NCBI RefSeq assembly: GCF_009725235.1 | Contig: NZ_WJFC01000030.1 | Location: 26,925-90,924, forward strand | DNA: 64,000 nt | DNA from: Scytonema sp. UIC 10036 | GTDB lineage: Bacteria; Cyanobacteriota; Cyanobacteriia; Cyanobacteriales; Nostocaceae | Direction: 5' to 3' | In this document: in pieces, positions 8,044 to 17,598 of the stretch | Layout: each line of letters begins with the position of its first letter | Numbering within the stretch: the first letter of the stretch is position 1 | Program-made: the position numbers and the translations under genes | Notes under the pieces: generated by a model | Databases searched by the model: none | What the model saw: only the letters and a program-made list of their open reading frames with translations | What the model was told of the DNA's origin: nothing

Positions 8044-8216
8044 GAGGATGTTTGAAAAGTGGTTGGCTGTCATTTTCATCACATTATTACCCCCCTTAGT
8101 CCCCCCTTGTAAAGGGGGGAAATAAGAGAAGTCCAGTTCCCTCCCCTTTCCAAGGGGAGGGTTAGGGTGGGGTAAAAAATATTTGATACATCAATCATGA
8201 CTTTTCAAACATCCTC
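8044..8216. repeat. MITE-like element with 17-bp perfect TIRs and a TTA target duplication
   Basis: The ends GAGGATGTTTGAAAAGT and its exact complement bound a 173-bp element, flanked on both sides by TTA. The inside carries the CCCTCCCCTT...AAGGGGAGGG palindromes also found near 22.0 and 42.9 kb. Confidence 0.65.
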
Positions 8217-8376
8217 TTAGCCATGGGGTCAACAAAAATGCCCTTCAGTGGAATACTGCATTGCTTGTAGGTCGTAACATAAAATATATAAGAGTGGTAT
8301 AAGTTTTTCCGGTTACATAGAGAATTCAGTTAATCATTTGGGAATAATAAATCCAAACATTTTAAAGATTTAGGGT

Positions 8377-11300
8377 ATGACTAGTAGTGTTCTTGAGAAT
8401 ATTCCCGGATATAGCATCAGTGAAGAACTCTATAATGGCTCCCGAACCCAAGTTTATCGAGGTTATCGAGAAGTCGATCGACAACCAGTAGTCGTTAAAT
8501 TACTAAAAAATCCTTATCCCAGCTTTAACGAACTTTTGTTGTTTCGCAACCAGTACACAATTGCCAAAAATCTCAACTCCCCCCTGATAGTCCAAACCTA
8601 CAGTCTAGAACCTTGCCAAAATGGTTATGCACTAGTTATGGAAGACTTTGGGGGGATTTCTCTTAAGGAGTGGGGAACTAGAGAAACCCAACAATCTTTA
8701 GAAGAATTTCTAGTGATAGCAATCGCTCTGTGCAACATCTTAGATTTACTCTATCATGAGCGCATTATTCATAAAGATATCAAACCCAGCAATATATTAA
8801 TCAACCCCCAAACCAAACAAGTTAAATTAATCGACTTTAGTATTGCATCATTATTACCCAGAGAAACCCAAACCCTAGTCAATCCCAATGTTTTAGAAGG
8901 AACACTTGCTTATATATCTCCAGAACAAACTGGGAGAATGAATCGAGGAATTGATTATCGCACAGATTTTTATTCCCTGGGAGTGACATTTTATGAATTC
9001 CTCACAGATGAGTTACCATTCCAGTCTTATGATGCGATGGAATTGGTACATTCTCATATTGCCAAAACAGCACCATTAATACATGAAATTAATCCAGCTA
9101 TCCCCTCAGTTATCTCAAAAATTGTAAGTAAATTGATGGCGAAAAATGCCGAAGATAGGTATCAAAGTGCATTAGGATTGAAATTTGATTTAGAAAAATG
9201 TTTAATTCAGCTAAAAGAAACTGGTGAGATTCAAAGTTTTGATATTGCTAGTAGGGATCTGTGCGATCGCTTCATCATTCCTGATAAACTCTACGGTAGA
9301 GAAGCCGAAGTTAAAACTCTCCTTGACGCATTTGATAGAGTCAGTCAGAGTGCAACAGAAATGATGCTCATTGCTGGTTTTTCTGGAATTGGGAAAACCG
9401 CCGTTGTTAACGAAGTACATAAACCAATTGTACGTCAACGTGGTTATTTTATCAAAGGCAAATATGACCAATTACAACGTAATATTCCCTTCAGCGCTTT
9501 TGTGCAAGCCTTCCAAGATTTAATGGGGCAATTATTAACTGAAAACGATCTTCAAATAGAACGATGGAAAAATAAAATTTTAGATGCTCTTGGCGAAAAT
9601 GGACAAGTAATTATTGAAGTTATTCCCGAACTAGAAAGCATTATTGGCAAGCAACCACCAGCAGTAGAATTATCAGGAATTGCTGCACAAAATCGCTTTA
9701 ACTTATTATTTCAAAAATTTACCCAAGTCTTTACCAGTGCAGAACAGCCCCTAGTAATATTTTTAGATGATTTACAATGGGCGGATTCAGCATCATTAAA
9801 ATTAATGCAGCTATTAATGGCTGATACAGGTCATCTATTTATCATTGGTGCATACCGTGATAACGAAGTGATACCAGGACATCCATTAATGTTGACTTTG
9901 AGTGACATTGCTAAATCAAAAGCAACGATGAATACAATTACTTTAGCACCACTAAGTCAATTACAAGTCAATAAATTAGTTGCTGAGACACTCAAATCTT
10001 CTGAAGATTTGGTATGGAAACTTTCTGTGTTAATTTATCAAAAAACTCAGGGGAATCCATTCTTTGCTACCCATTTTCTCAAAGCATTGCATCAAGATGG
10101 ACCGATCCAATTTGACTTTGAGTTAGGTTGCTGGCAATGTGATATGGCAGAAGTGACGGCGCAAGCTGTTACAGATGATGTTGTGGCTTTTATGAGTTTT
10201 CAATTGCAAAAACTACCACCATCAACTCAACACGTGTTGAAGTTAGCTGCTTGTATTGGCAATCAATTTGATTTAGCGACTTTGGCAATTGTTTCACAAC
10301 AATCTCAAATCGAAACAGCAGCTTATCTGTGGAAAGCATTACAGGAAGGATTGATTTTACCAATTGGTGATGTTTATAAGTTTTATGTTGGGAAAGGAAC
10401 CCCAGCGCATACATCAGAAAATCAACAGACTGTTACATACAAATTTTTACATGACCGAGTACAGCAAGCGGCTTATTCTCTGATTCCCAATGAACAAAAA
10501 CAGACGACTCATTACCACATCGGACAACTGCTGCTGCAACAGATTTCGCCAGAAGCAAGAGTTGAGGGTATTTTTGAAATCGTTAATCAATTAAATTATG
10601 GAACTTCTTTAATTAACGAACAAACACAAAGAAATGAACTAGCACAACTTAACCTCATTGCCTGTCGCAAAGCCAGAGCTGCTACCGCCTATCAAGCGGC
10701 GCAGGAATATGCAGCAGTGGGATTGTCTTTGTTGGGAGAACAAGCTTGGCAACAAAAGTATGAAATGACCCTCGCCTTACATGAATTAGCGGCAGAAGTG
10801 GCAATGCTAAATGGCGACTTTGAGGCGATGGAACAGTTGATTGATATTGTCACCAAACAGGCACATTCGTTACTAGAACAGGTCAATGTTTACCGCATTA
10901 GGATTCAAGCCAAAACTTCCCAGCGTCAACTTAATGAAGTGCTGGAGATCGGCATTAAGATCCTGCAACAGTTGGGCGTAACTATAACCGAATCACCTAC
11001 ACCCGCAGATATTCAAAAGTCAATCCAAGAAATTAGCGAACTCATTGGCGATCGCAAAATTGCAGATTTTATCCACCTGCCTGTAATGACGGATGTCAAC
11101 AAAATCGCCATTACCCAGATTGCCAGCAGCATCATGGCAGCCGCTTACACCTGTGGATCTCTTTTGTATCCATTACTAGCTACCTTGTTAATCAAATTAT
11201 TCTTGCGGTACGGTAATATATCTATTTCTGCTACTAACTATGCTTGCTATAGCTTGGTTCTCTGTAATGTGCAAAATATAGATTTAGCTGCTCAATTTGG

Positions 11301-14184
11301 GCAGTTGGCATTGAATTTGACTGCAAAATTCGATGATAAAGCAACTAAACTGGAAGTATTTTTCCTGTTGGGAAGTTATATTCTCCACCGCAAATCTCAC
11401 CTCAAAGAAATGTTACCCCTTTTGAGTGAGAGCTATACCCTTGGGCTAGAAGTTGGCAACCTAGAATACGCTGGATATGCTGTTCACAATTTCTGCTTAA
11501 TTTCTTCTTGGGGTGGTCAACCCCTTGCTAACTTGGAGCAAGATACACGCACTTACTACAATGCTTTAGTACAACTGAAGCAATTGGGAACAGCTAATTA
11601 CTGTCTCATCTATCGGCAAGTGATTTTAAATTTACTAGGTTTGGCAGAGCATCCTACCATTTTATCTGGATCGGCTCTCCAAGAAACAGAATTTCTCCCT
11701 CTGCTGCGGTCTGCGAATGATATATGTGGACTATATATTTTTTCCTCATATAAGTTGACACTTTGCTTTTTATTTGGAGAAATTGAGCCAGCTAATAACA
11801 ATGCCCTTGAATGCAGAAACTATTTCATGGCGGGTGCAGGAACAGTTGCCGAACCTGCATTTTATTTCTATGATTCTTTAATAGCTCTAGCACAATTGAC
11901 TCAACTGTCAGGTGAAGTATCAACCGCATTAGAAAGGGTGGCAAAAAACCAAACTCAGTTGCAGCATTGGGCGGAATATGCACCGATGAATCATCAGCAT
12001 AAGTTCGATTTGGTAGCAGCGGAAAAATGTCGAGTCTTAGGAAACAAAGCCGAAGCCAGTGAACTATACGATCGGGCAATATCTGGAGCTAAAGCCAACG
12101 AATATATCCAAGAAGAAGCACTTGCTAACGAACTGGCAGCAAAGTTCTACCTAGATTGGGGTAAACAGCGTATTGCCCTTGAGTACATGATTGAAGCTTA
12201 TTATGGTTATGCGCGTTGGGGAGCAAAAGCCAAAGTCACTGATTTAGAAAAACGCTATCCCCAATTACTCGCCCCCATATTACAGCAAAGCCGTTCTGTT
12301 GTTTCAACTAACGAAACTATCTTCGCCTTAGGGACTGTCACAAAAAGCAGTTCTTCGGCTTCTAGCAGCAGTGTCTCAGAGACTCTAGATTTAAAAGCAA
12401 TTCTCAAAGCATCTCAGACGATCTCTGGTGAAATCGAACTAGAAAAACTACTTTCATCGTTACTTTTCATCATCATCGAAAATGCTGGGGCTGATAAATG
12501 TGTGTTAATGCTGTTGCGAGACGATCGCTTGCTAATTAAAGGCTCAATTACCCAGGGAACAAACCCAGTACTATTGCAGAACCTTCGGTTTGAAGAGAGT
12601 CAAGACATTCCCCACAAGCTCATTTACAAAGTCAAGCACAGTCAACAGACTGTTGTCTTATTAGATGCAACCGCAGATACCACCTTAGCCAACGAGCCAT
12701 ACATTATCCATCAGCAGCCTCAAAGTATTTTGTGCAGCCCGATTTTGCATCGAGGTAAGTTGTTGGGGATTTTATATCTGGAAAATAGTTTAACCACAGG
12801 GGCATTCACAAGCGATCGCGTCGAAATACTCAATTTAATTTGCGCTCAAGCTGCCATTTCTCTAGAAAATGCCCGACTTTATGAATCTGCTCGGGAATAT
12901 GCCCAAAAGTTAGAGCAATCTTTTGTCGAATTGAGCACCAGTAATTCTCGCTTTCATAACTTGGTAGATAATGTTCCTGGAGTTGTTTATCAATTTAGTG
13001 TGTCTGCTGATGGTGAAATATCTCTACCGTACATCAGCGCAGATTGTTATAAATTATACGAGATAACAGCCGAGCAAGCGATCGCCAATGTGCAGACTCT
13101 TCTTGATTTAGTGCATCCAGAAGATGCGGCAGATCACCAGCAGTCGATAGCCGACTCAATGCAAACTTTGACTCCTTGGCAATGGACAGGTCGAATTGTC
13201 ACACCTTCGGGAATTGTTAAGTGGATTCATGGGGAAGCTCGCATTCAAAAACTTGTTGATGGCACAATTTTGTGGGACGGCTTATTGTTAGATATTAGCG
13301 AACAGCAAGCTGCACTTCGTGAACGCAAACGAGCAGAACAAGAACTACAACAAGCCCAATTACAAATTATCCAAAGTGAAAAAATGTCAGCTTTGGGTAA
13401 TTTAGTCGCTGGCGTTGCCCATGAAATGAATAATCCTCTTGGTTTTATTGCTGCTACTCTCAAACAAACTAAACCCAATTTAGCTGACCTGACTGAACAT
13501 CTCAAACTCTATCAAGCAGTTCTTGAAAATCCTGGTGATGAAATTCAAGACCATGCGGAGGAAATTGACTTAGAGTATCTTTTGACAGACTTACCTAAAA
13601 CAATCGATGCAATGGTCATGGCGTGCGACAGGTTGAAAAATATTAGCACTAGCTTGCGGACATTTTCTCGTGCTGACAAAGATTACAAAGTAAAATTTAA
13701 TCTCCATGAAGGAATTGATAGCACAATTTTAATTCTCAAGCATCGTCTCAAAGCCAACGAACAACGCCCAGCAATTGAAGTAATTACTAACTCTAGTGAT
13801 TTCCCTTTAGTCAATTGTTTTCCTGGGCAATTAAATCAGGTGTTTATGAATATTCTTGCCAATGCTATTGATGCGTTAGAAGAAGCAAATATTGGTAAGA
13901 GTTTTGCAGAAATTAAAGCTTATCCTAACCGCATCACAATCACAACATCAATCATAGATCGTCAATCCGTAAAAATATCAATTGCTGATAACGGCAAAGG
14001 CATGAGTGCAGAAGTCCAAGAAAAAATCTTTGACCATTTATTTACTACCAAGGGAGTCGGTAAAGGTACGGGATTAGGATTAGCGATCGCCCGTCAAATT
14101 GTCGAAGAAAAACACGGTGGTAAAATCACAGTTAATTCTGTTCTGGGCGAGGGGACAGAGTTTATAATTTCTCTTCCCATATAG
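8377..14184 (+). CDS. Trifunctional Ser/Thr protein kinase / ATPase / GAF-PAS sensor histidine kinase
   Basis: A 1935-residue signalling protein. Ser/Thr kinase domain at 1-280: Lys41 in VVVKLL, HKDIKPSN loop with catalytic Asp134, DFS (153-155) in place of DFG, and SPEQTGR activation end. AAA-type ATPase at about 305-560: Walker A GFSGIGKT (334-341) and Walker B LVIFLDDLQWAD (459-470). A long helical, TPR-like region follows to about 1310. GAF domain at about 1345-1490 and PAS at about 1515-1640. Histidine kinase: phospho-acceptor His1682 in VAHEMNNP, N-box NAIDA (1829), DNGKGM (1871), and GKGTGLGLAI near 1896. No transmembrane segment, so it is cytosolic. The architecture matches the large multi-kinases of heterocystous cyanobacteria; some relatives affect nitrogen or stress responses, but the signal here is unknown. 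No response regulator lies next to it. A terminator follows at 14198. Confidence 0.92.
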   Translation: MTSSVLENIPGYSISEELYNGSRTQVYRGYREVDRQPVVVKLLKNPYPSFNELLLFRNQYTIAKNLNSPLIVQTYSLEPCQNGYALVMEDFGGISLKEWGTRETQQSLEEFLVIAIALCNILDLLYHERIIHKDIKPSNILINPQTKQVKLIDFSIASLLPRETQTLVNPNVLEGTLAYISPEQTGRMNRGIDYRTDFYSLGVTFYEFLTDELPFQSYDAMELVHSHIAKTAPLIHEINPAIPSVISKIVSKLMAKNAEDRYQSALGLKFDLEKCLIQLKETGEIQSFDIASRDLCDRFIIPDKLYGREAEVKTLLDAFDRVSQSATEMMLIAGFSGIGKTAVVNEVHKPIVRQRGYFIKGKYDQLQRNIPFSAFVQAFQDLMGQLLTENDLQIERWKNKILDALGENGQVIIEVIPELESIIGKQPPAVELSGIAAQNRFNLLFQKFTQVFTSAEQPLVIFLDDLQWADSASLKLMQLLMADTGHLFIIGAYRDNEVIPGHPLMLTLSDIAKSKATMNTITLAPLSQLQVNKLVAETLKSSEDLVWKLSVLIYQKTQGNPFFATHFLKALHQDGPIQFDFELGCWQCDMAEVTAQAVTDDVVAFMSFQLQKLPPSTQHVLKLAACIGNQFDLATLAIVSQQSQIETAAYLWKALQEGLILPIGDVYKFYVGKGTPAHTSENQQTVTYKFLHDRVQQAAYSLIPNEQKQTTHYHIGQLLLQQISPEARVEGIFEIVNQLNYGTSLINEQTQRNELAQLNLIACRKARAATAYQAAQEYAAVGLSLLGEQAWQQKYEMTLALHELAAEVAMLNGDFEAMEQLIDIVTKQAHSLLEQVNVYRIRIQAKTSQRQLNEVLEIGIKILQQLGVTITESPTPADIQKSIQEISELIGDRKIADFIHLPVMTDVNKIAITQIASSIMAAAYTCGSLLYPLLATLLIKLFLRYGNISISATNYACYSLVLCNVQNIDLAAQFGQLALNLTAKFDDKATKLEVFFLLGSYILHRKSHLKEMLPLLSESYTLGLEVGNLEYAGYAVHNFCLISSWGGQPLANLEQDTRTYYNALVQLKQLGTANYCLIYRQVILNLLGLAEHPTILSGSALQETEFLPLLRSANDICGLYIFSSYKLTLCFLFGEIEPANNNALECRNYFMAGAGTVAEPAFYFYDSLIALAQLTQLSGEVSTALERVAKNQTQLQHWAEYAPMNHQHKFDLVAAEKCRVLGNKAEASELYDRAISGAKANEYIQEEALANELAAKFYLDWGKQRIALEYMIEAYYGYARWGAKAKVTDLEKRYPQLLAPILQQSRSVVSTNETIFALGTVTKSSSSASSSSVSETLDLKAILKASQTISGEIELEKLLSSLLFIIIENAGADKCVLMLLRDDRLLIKGSITQGTNPVLLQNLRFEESQDIPHKLIYKVKHSQQTVVLLDATADTTLANEPYIIHQQPQSILCSPILHRGKLLGILYLENSLTTGAFTSDRVEILNLICAQAAISLENARLYESAREYAQKLEQSFVELSTSNSRFHNLVDNVPGVVYQFSVSADGEISLPYISADCYKLYEITAEQAIANVQTLLDLVHPEDAADHQQSIADSMQTLTPWQWTGRIVTPSGIVKWIHGEARIQKLVDGTILWDGLLLDISEQQAALRERKRAEQELQQAQLQIIQSEKMSALGNLVAGVAHEMNNPLGFIAATLKQTKPNLADLTEHLKLYQAVLENPGDEIQDHAEEIDLEYLLTDLPKTIDAMVMACDRLKNISTSLRTFSRADKDYKVKFNLHEGIDSTILILKHRLKANEQRPAIEVITNSSDFPLVNCFPGQLNQVFMNILANAIDALEEANIGKSFAEIKAYPNRITITTSIIDRQSVKISIADNGKGMSAEVQEKIFDHLFTTKGVGKGTGLGLAIARQIVEEKHGGKITVNSVLGEGTEFIISLPI

Positions 14185-14197
14185 AGAGATTGTTCCT

Positions 14198-14221
14198 AAA
14201 GGCGCACAACAGTGCGCTTTT
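14198..14221 (+). terminator. Rho-independent terminator of the multi-kinase gene
   Basis: Stem AAAGGCGCAC / GTGCGCTTTT around loop AACA, ending in a short T run, 14 bp after the stop codon. Confidence 0.7.
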
Positions 14222-14410
14222 GAACAAAATAGCAGTAGAAGTATAGGTGAGGATCGATTCTCTCTGGTAAAAGGTAGAATTAAGGCAAATTATTACTCCC
14301 GGTTCGCCCATTTTTTTGGGATGCATAGATAAGAGCTATTGCTGAAACAAGAACTCAATAACTTATCTTTACTCCAAACAACCATTCATAATAACATTAC
14401 CAACAGTAAA

Positions 14411-15118
14411 TTAACCATTTTTTTGCGCGTAAAGTTCCTGAACTCGTTCCAGTTCTAAATCGCTCAGATAATCTATTGTCCAGTTAGCTTGGCGCTGTAG
14501 CATATGGAATGGGTAGGTATGCGCTACTCCAACAACTTGCATCCCTGCTTGTTTTGCCGCTTGTATGCCAGCAAAGGTATCTTCGATCGCCAAACACTCT
14601 TCTGGCAAAAGGTTTAAATCGGGATATTCCTGGTTTAGGCGTTTGACTGCAAGCAAATAACCGTGCGGGTCTGGTTTACTAGTGGTAATATCATCATCTG
14701 CAACAATGACTTTAAAATGTTGAGCTAAGTTGGCGCGATTAAGTATTAGGTCAATTTCTTTACGGATCGCGCCACTGACGATTCCTATTTTTAAATTACG
14801 AGCACGCGCTTGAAAGAGTAAGTCATCTAACCCAGGATATAGAGGCAATTTTTCACCTTTTTCTATCTCCCGAACATAACTTTCTGCTTTACGATTAAGC
14901 AACTGGGTGAGATAAGTTTCACTCACCACACGCCCTCGTTTGGCTAGCAGTTCTTTGACGCAAACGCGATCGCTACGTCCCAAACAAATTGTGCGGTACT
15001 CACCTGGTTTTATGGTCAGGTTTTCTTCAATCAGAAGTTGCTCTATAAGTTTCTCGTGAATGGATTCATCATTAATGATGACACCATTAAAGTCAAACAG
15101 AATCGCCTTTAGACTCAT
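14411..15118 (-). CDS. HAD-superfamily hydrolase, beta-phosphoglucomutase-like
   Basis: A 235-residue protein with the HAD signature at its N-terminus: ILFDFNGVIINDESIHEKL. The nucleophile is Asp8 of DFNGV, where the second Asp of the usual DxDGV/T is Asn. Motif II is GIVSGAIRKE, the motif III Lys lies in TTSKPDPHGYL, and motif IV is CLAIEDTFAGI. The cap is helical, as in phosphoglucomutase- and phosphoglycolate-phosphatase-like members. The DxN form may change which chemistry is possible, since the second Asp normally acts as acid/base; the substrate is unknown. The start codon overlaps the stop of the upstream methyltransferase by four bases (ATGA), so the two are translationally coupled. 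Confidence 0.8.
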   Translation of the reverse strand: MSLKAILFDFNGVIINDESIHEKLIEQLLIEENLTIKPGEYRTICLGRSDRVCVKELLAKRGRVVSETYLTQLLNRKAESYVREIEKGEKLPLYPGLDDLLFQARARNLKIGIVSGAIRKEIDLILNRANLAQHFKVIVADDDITTSKPDPHGYLLAVKRLNQEYPDLNLLPEECLAIEDTFAGIQAAKQAGMQVVGVAHTYPFHMLQRQANWTIDYLSDLELERVQELYAQKNG

Positions 15119-16032
15119 GGAAGTATATTAAAAGCTGGTGATGGAAATCCCTGCAACTCTCCATTATCTACTGTGGTGTCCCCTTGTGTAGGAGTGTAAC
15201 GCATGGTATTCCTTTGGACATTGCGATCGCCAGACACAATTGGCTTGATTCCACTTGTGACTTGATTGATCCACCAGACATCCTGAGTTTGTACACTGCC
15301 AAATCCGGCTGCACCCATCCAAGCATCAATGCTTCCTGCTGCATATTCCTGAATGTACGGCTCCTCAAAAACATTATTCAGCCAATCCAACTGCCGAATA
15401 GTTTTTTGATTACCATCCAAAATCAAGACTTGTCCCCCAGATACGAGTAACCGGAAGGCTTCGCGTAGAATCGCTTGAGAGACTGCAACTGGTGTTTCGT
15501 GGAATAACAGAGAAGCAGTTACCAAGTCAAAGGAAGCATCTGGAAAACTAGTTCTCTCAGCATTGCCATGTCGCCAGGAAATTTCCAAACCAGCATTTTG
15601 TGCTTTGTGTGAAGCCCTCACAAGCATATAAGGCGATAAATCCAAACCTATGACTTCGGCTTGAGGGAATGCCTGCTTTAACATTAAGGTTGTTGAACCC
15701 GTCCCACAACCCAAATCTAGAATTCTTCGCGGTTGTACCTGAATCGCATCAATTAACGCTTGACGAACAACAGTTTCGTTAGGGGGTAAAACGTATTGGG
15801 TAATGGGATCGTAGGTAACTGCTGCACCAGGGTTAAGATAACCACGCTTAATTCCATGAAAGTTTTGACTGGTGTAATATGTGGGAATTGTCACATCAGC
15901 ACGACGGTAGCGATCGCTTTCTTTTTCCCAATCTACACTTTCCGCATACCGCTGCAACCCCTGTTCATCAATCAGGAGACGCACGACAGGGGATAAAAAG
16001 CGTTCCCAGATAGTATCTTGACGAACTGCCAT
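15115..16032 (-). CDS. Class I SAM-dependent methyltransferase
   Basis: A 305-residue protein. Its Rossmann fold is marked by motif I ILDLGCGTGSTTLML (about residues 105-119), motif II VIGLDLSPYML and motif IV FDLVTASLLFHET. An N-terminal extension of about 95 residues with several Tyr and Arg precedes the fold. Such enzymes transfer a methyl group from S-adenosylmethionine to a small molecule; the acceptor cannot be read from the sequence. It is the first gene of a two-gene unit with the HAD hydrolase (ATGA overlap). Upstream (16033-16387) lies a palindromic repeat and no gene. Confidence 0.85.
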   Translation of the reverse strand: MAVRQDTIWERFLSPVVRLLIDEQGLQRYAESVDWEKESDRYRRADVTIPTYYTSQNFHGIKRGYLNPGAAVTYDPITQYVLPPNETVVRQALIDAIQVQPRRILDLGCGTGSTTLMLKQAFPQAEVIGLDLSPYMLVRASHKAQNAGLEISWRHGNAERTSFPDASFDLVTASLLFHETPVAVSQAILREAFRLLVSGGQVLILDGNQKTIRQLDWLNNVFEEPYIQEYAAGSIDAWMGAAGFGSVQTQDVWWINQVTSGIKPIVSGDRNVQRNTMRYTPTQGDTTVDNGELQGFPSPAFNILP

Positions 16033-16191
16033 AGAATTTTGTGTACTTTTCTTTACCTATTATAATTAATATTACAGGGAATAGAGACTGGGGATTGAGG
16101 ATTGGGTATTTTCGTGCTTAGTTGTGAGCGAACTTTTAAGACTTGTCATTGCTAATTTAACCATACTACAATAATATTACATTCATGAATG

Positions 16192-16266
16192 GTAGGTTGG
16201 GTTGAGGAACGAAACCCAACAAAGCATGAAGAAAGTTGGGTTTCGCTATCGCTCAACCCAACCTAC
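16192..16266. repeat. Palindromic GTAGGTTGGGTT repeat
   Basis: Arms GTAGGTTGGGTTGAG and CTCAACCCAACCTAC bound a 75-bp folded repeat with an inner AACCCAAC/GTTGGGTT pairing. A sister copy is at 37753-37827. No gene is seen in 16033-16387. Confidence 0.6.
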
Positions 16267-16387
16267 ATGGTTTAAAATTTATGACTTACCCAAGCAGTAT
16301 TAAGGTGAGTGAAATTCATGCAATTAGCTTGTGTAAAAAAGCCCAATTCAATTAATCCAAAATCCAAAATCTAAAATCCAAAATTTT

Positions 16388-17299
16388 ATGCCCTACGAAG
16401 AATTAGAACTTTCCACACCATCACCCGTCCTGTCTTGGGCAAACCACCCATTAGGGACAGAAGAAACCAAGATGGCAAAAAATGTAGCATCACTACCATT
16501 TGTATTTAAACACGTAGCATTGATGCCAGACGTTCACTTAGGTAAAGGAGCCTTAGTTGGTTCAGTTATCGCCACAAAAGAAGCCATTATCCCCGCTGCT
16601 GTCGGAGTGGATATTGGCTGCTTTGTAGGTGATACTCTTATTCCTCTAGTCGATGGTAAATTTTACTCCATAAAAGATTTAGCTGAATGTCATGAAGAGT
16701 TTATAGTTTACTCGTGTACCTCCACCGGAAAAGTCGTAGCAGCTAAGGCAAAAGCAAGGTTAACCAGACGTAATGCTCCTCTTGTAAAAGTCATTCTGGA
16801 CAATGGTGAAGAAATTATCTGCACACCAGATCACCAATTTATGCTTAGAGATGGAAACTATGAGGAAGCACAACATCTTCAATCTGGAACATCTTTGATG
16901 CCGTTCTACTCAAAAACAGACAAAGATGGTTATACCTTAGTCTCTCAATCTCAGTGTAATCACAAAGTTGTAGCTGTTCTATCTTTAGACTATACACAAG
17001 ACGTTTATTGCCTTACAGTACCTGAATATCACAACTTTGCTTTAAAAGCGGGTGTCTTCGTTCACAACTGTGGTATGATGGCGCTAAAAACGCCATTCAA
17101 TGGTGACAAACTAGAAGGAAAACTGAAAAAAATCCGCTTGGATATTGAAGCAGCGATTCCTACGGGATTTAACGAAAATAAAGAGGTTGAAAAAACTGTT
17201 ACCAACTGGCAAAGCTGGCGCGACTTTAAAGACTTGCATCCAGGAGTGCAAGATTTACAAGGCAAAGCGATGAAACAAATGGGTTCTCTAGGAGGGGGT
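16388..17299 (+). CDS. rtcB: RtcB-type RNA ligase, exon 1 (contains an in-frame mini-intein)
   Basis: Encodes the first 304 residues of the precursor. Residues 1-77 and 228-304 are RtcB: ALMPDVHLGKG (about 45-53), then VGVDIG joined to CGMMALKTPF after intein removal, and KQMGSLGGG at the end. RtcB joins RNA 3'-phosphate or 2',3'-cyclic-phosphate ends to 5'-OH ends using GTP and Mn2+, in tRNA repair or splicing and mRNA repair. Cys228, the first residue after the intein, is the conserved metal-binding active-site Cys. The reading frame runs on for nine more codons to a stop at 17329 inside the intron. Exon 2 (17599-18318) supplies the rest. Mature spliced protein: 77+77+239 = 393 residues, a usual length for the shorter RtcB forms. 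An uninterrupted second rtcB lies at 41181-42641. Confidence 0.9.
16619..17068 (+). other. Mini-intein (150 aa, no homing endonuclease) inside RtcB
   Basis: In-frame insert from Cys78 to Asn227 of the precursor. Block A: CFVGDTLIPLVDGKFYSIKD. Block B: ICTPDHQFM, with the TxxH motif. Block F: DVYCLTVPEYHNFAL. Block G: VFVHN followed by Cys+1. These are all the residues needed for protein splicing (Cys1, block B His, penultimate His, terminal Asn, Cys+1). At 150 residues there is no room for a LAGLIDADG endonuclease. The site lies between Gly and Cys of the VDIG-CGM motif, so the +1 residue is RtcB's own active-site Cys. Confidence 0.92.
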
Positions 17300-17598
17300 A
17301 AAGAATTGCCCCTTGCTATAGTAATATAGTAATCAAAACTCGTCCAAATCGGTGAAGGCTGAGAAATAGTAAATTTTTTATATATTTACTTGCTAATACC
17401 GAGGGAAGTGGTCAAACACCCCGTAGAGAGCAGAGGGACTTGGGCATCCTAGTTAATTTGTGAATTAGGATGAAGGTGTGCTCCGAACTATACCGAATAA
17501 GGAAGGTATAGAATCAAGCAGAAATGCCTTGGTCGATTGTAATGAATTAAGAGTATGGAGACTCAATAAGCTTAATTTTTACAATTAGTAACAAATTG
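17300..17598 (+). other. Group I-like self-splicing intron (299 nt, no ORF) in rtcB
   Basis: It interrupts the gene in phase 0 after codon 304; joining 17299 to 17599 gives GSLGGG-NHFLEV, the conserved RtcB motif. The exon end (17293-17299, AGGGGGT) pairs with an internal guide at 17308-17314 (GCCCCTT) over seven pairs, with the last exon U facing G. This U.G at the 5' site is the group I signature. The last intron base is G (17598), also as expected. A 3-bp P10 can form between 17305-17307 and 17599-17601. Further hairpins: CTATA/TATAG (P2-like), GTAAAT/ATTTAC, CATCCTA/TAGGATG and CTATACC/GGTATAG. The full core (P3, P7) was not solved by eye, so the subclass is open. A group II intron is unlikely because the GUGYG start is missing. 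Confidence 0.8.

Noticed and set aside
17300..17598. Group II intron or insertion sequence in rtcB
   Set aside because: No GUGYG start, no domain V-like hairpin before the 3' end, no TIR or transposase. The P1 U.G pair and terminal G favour group I.
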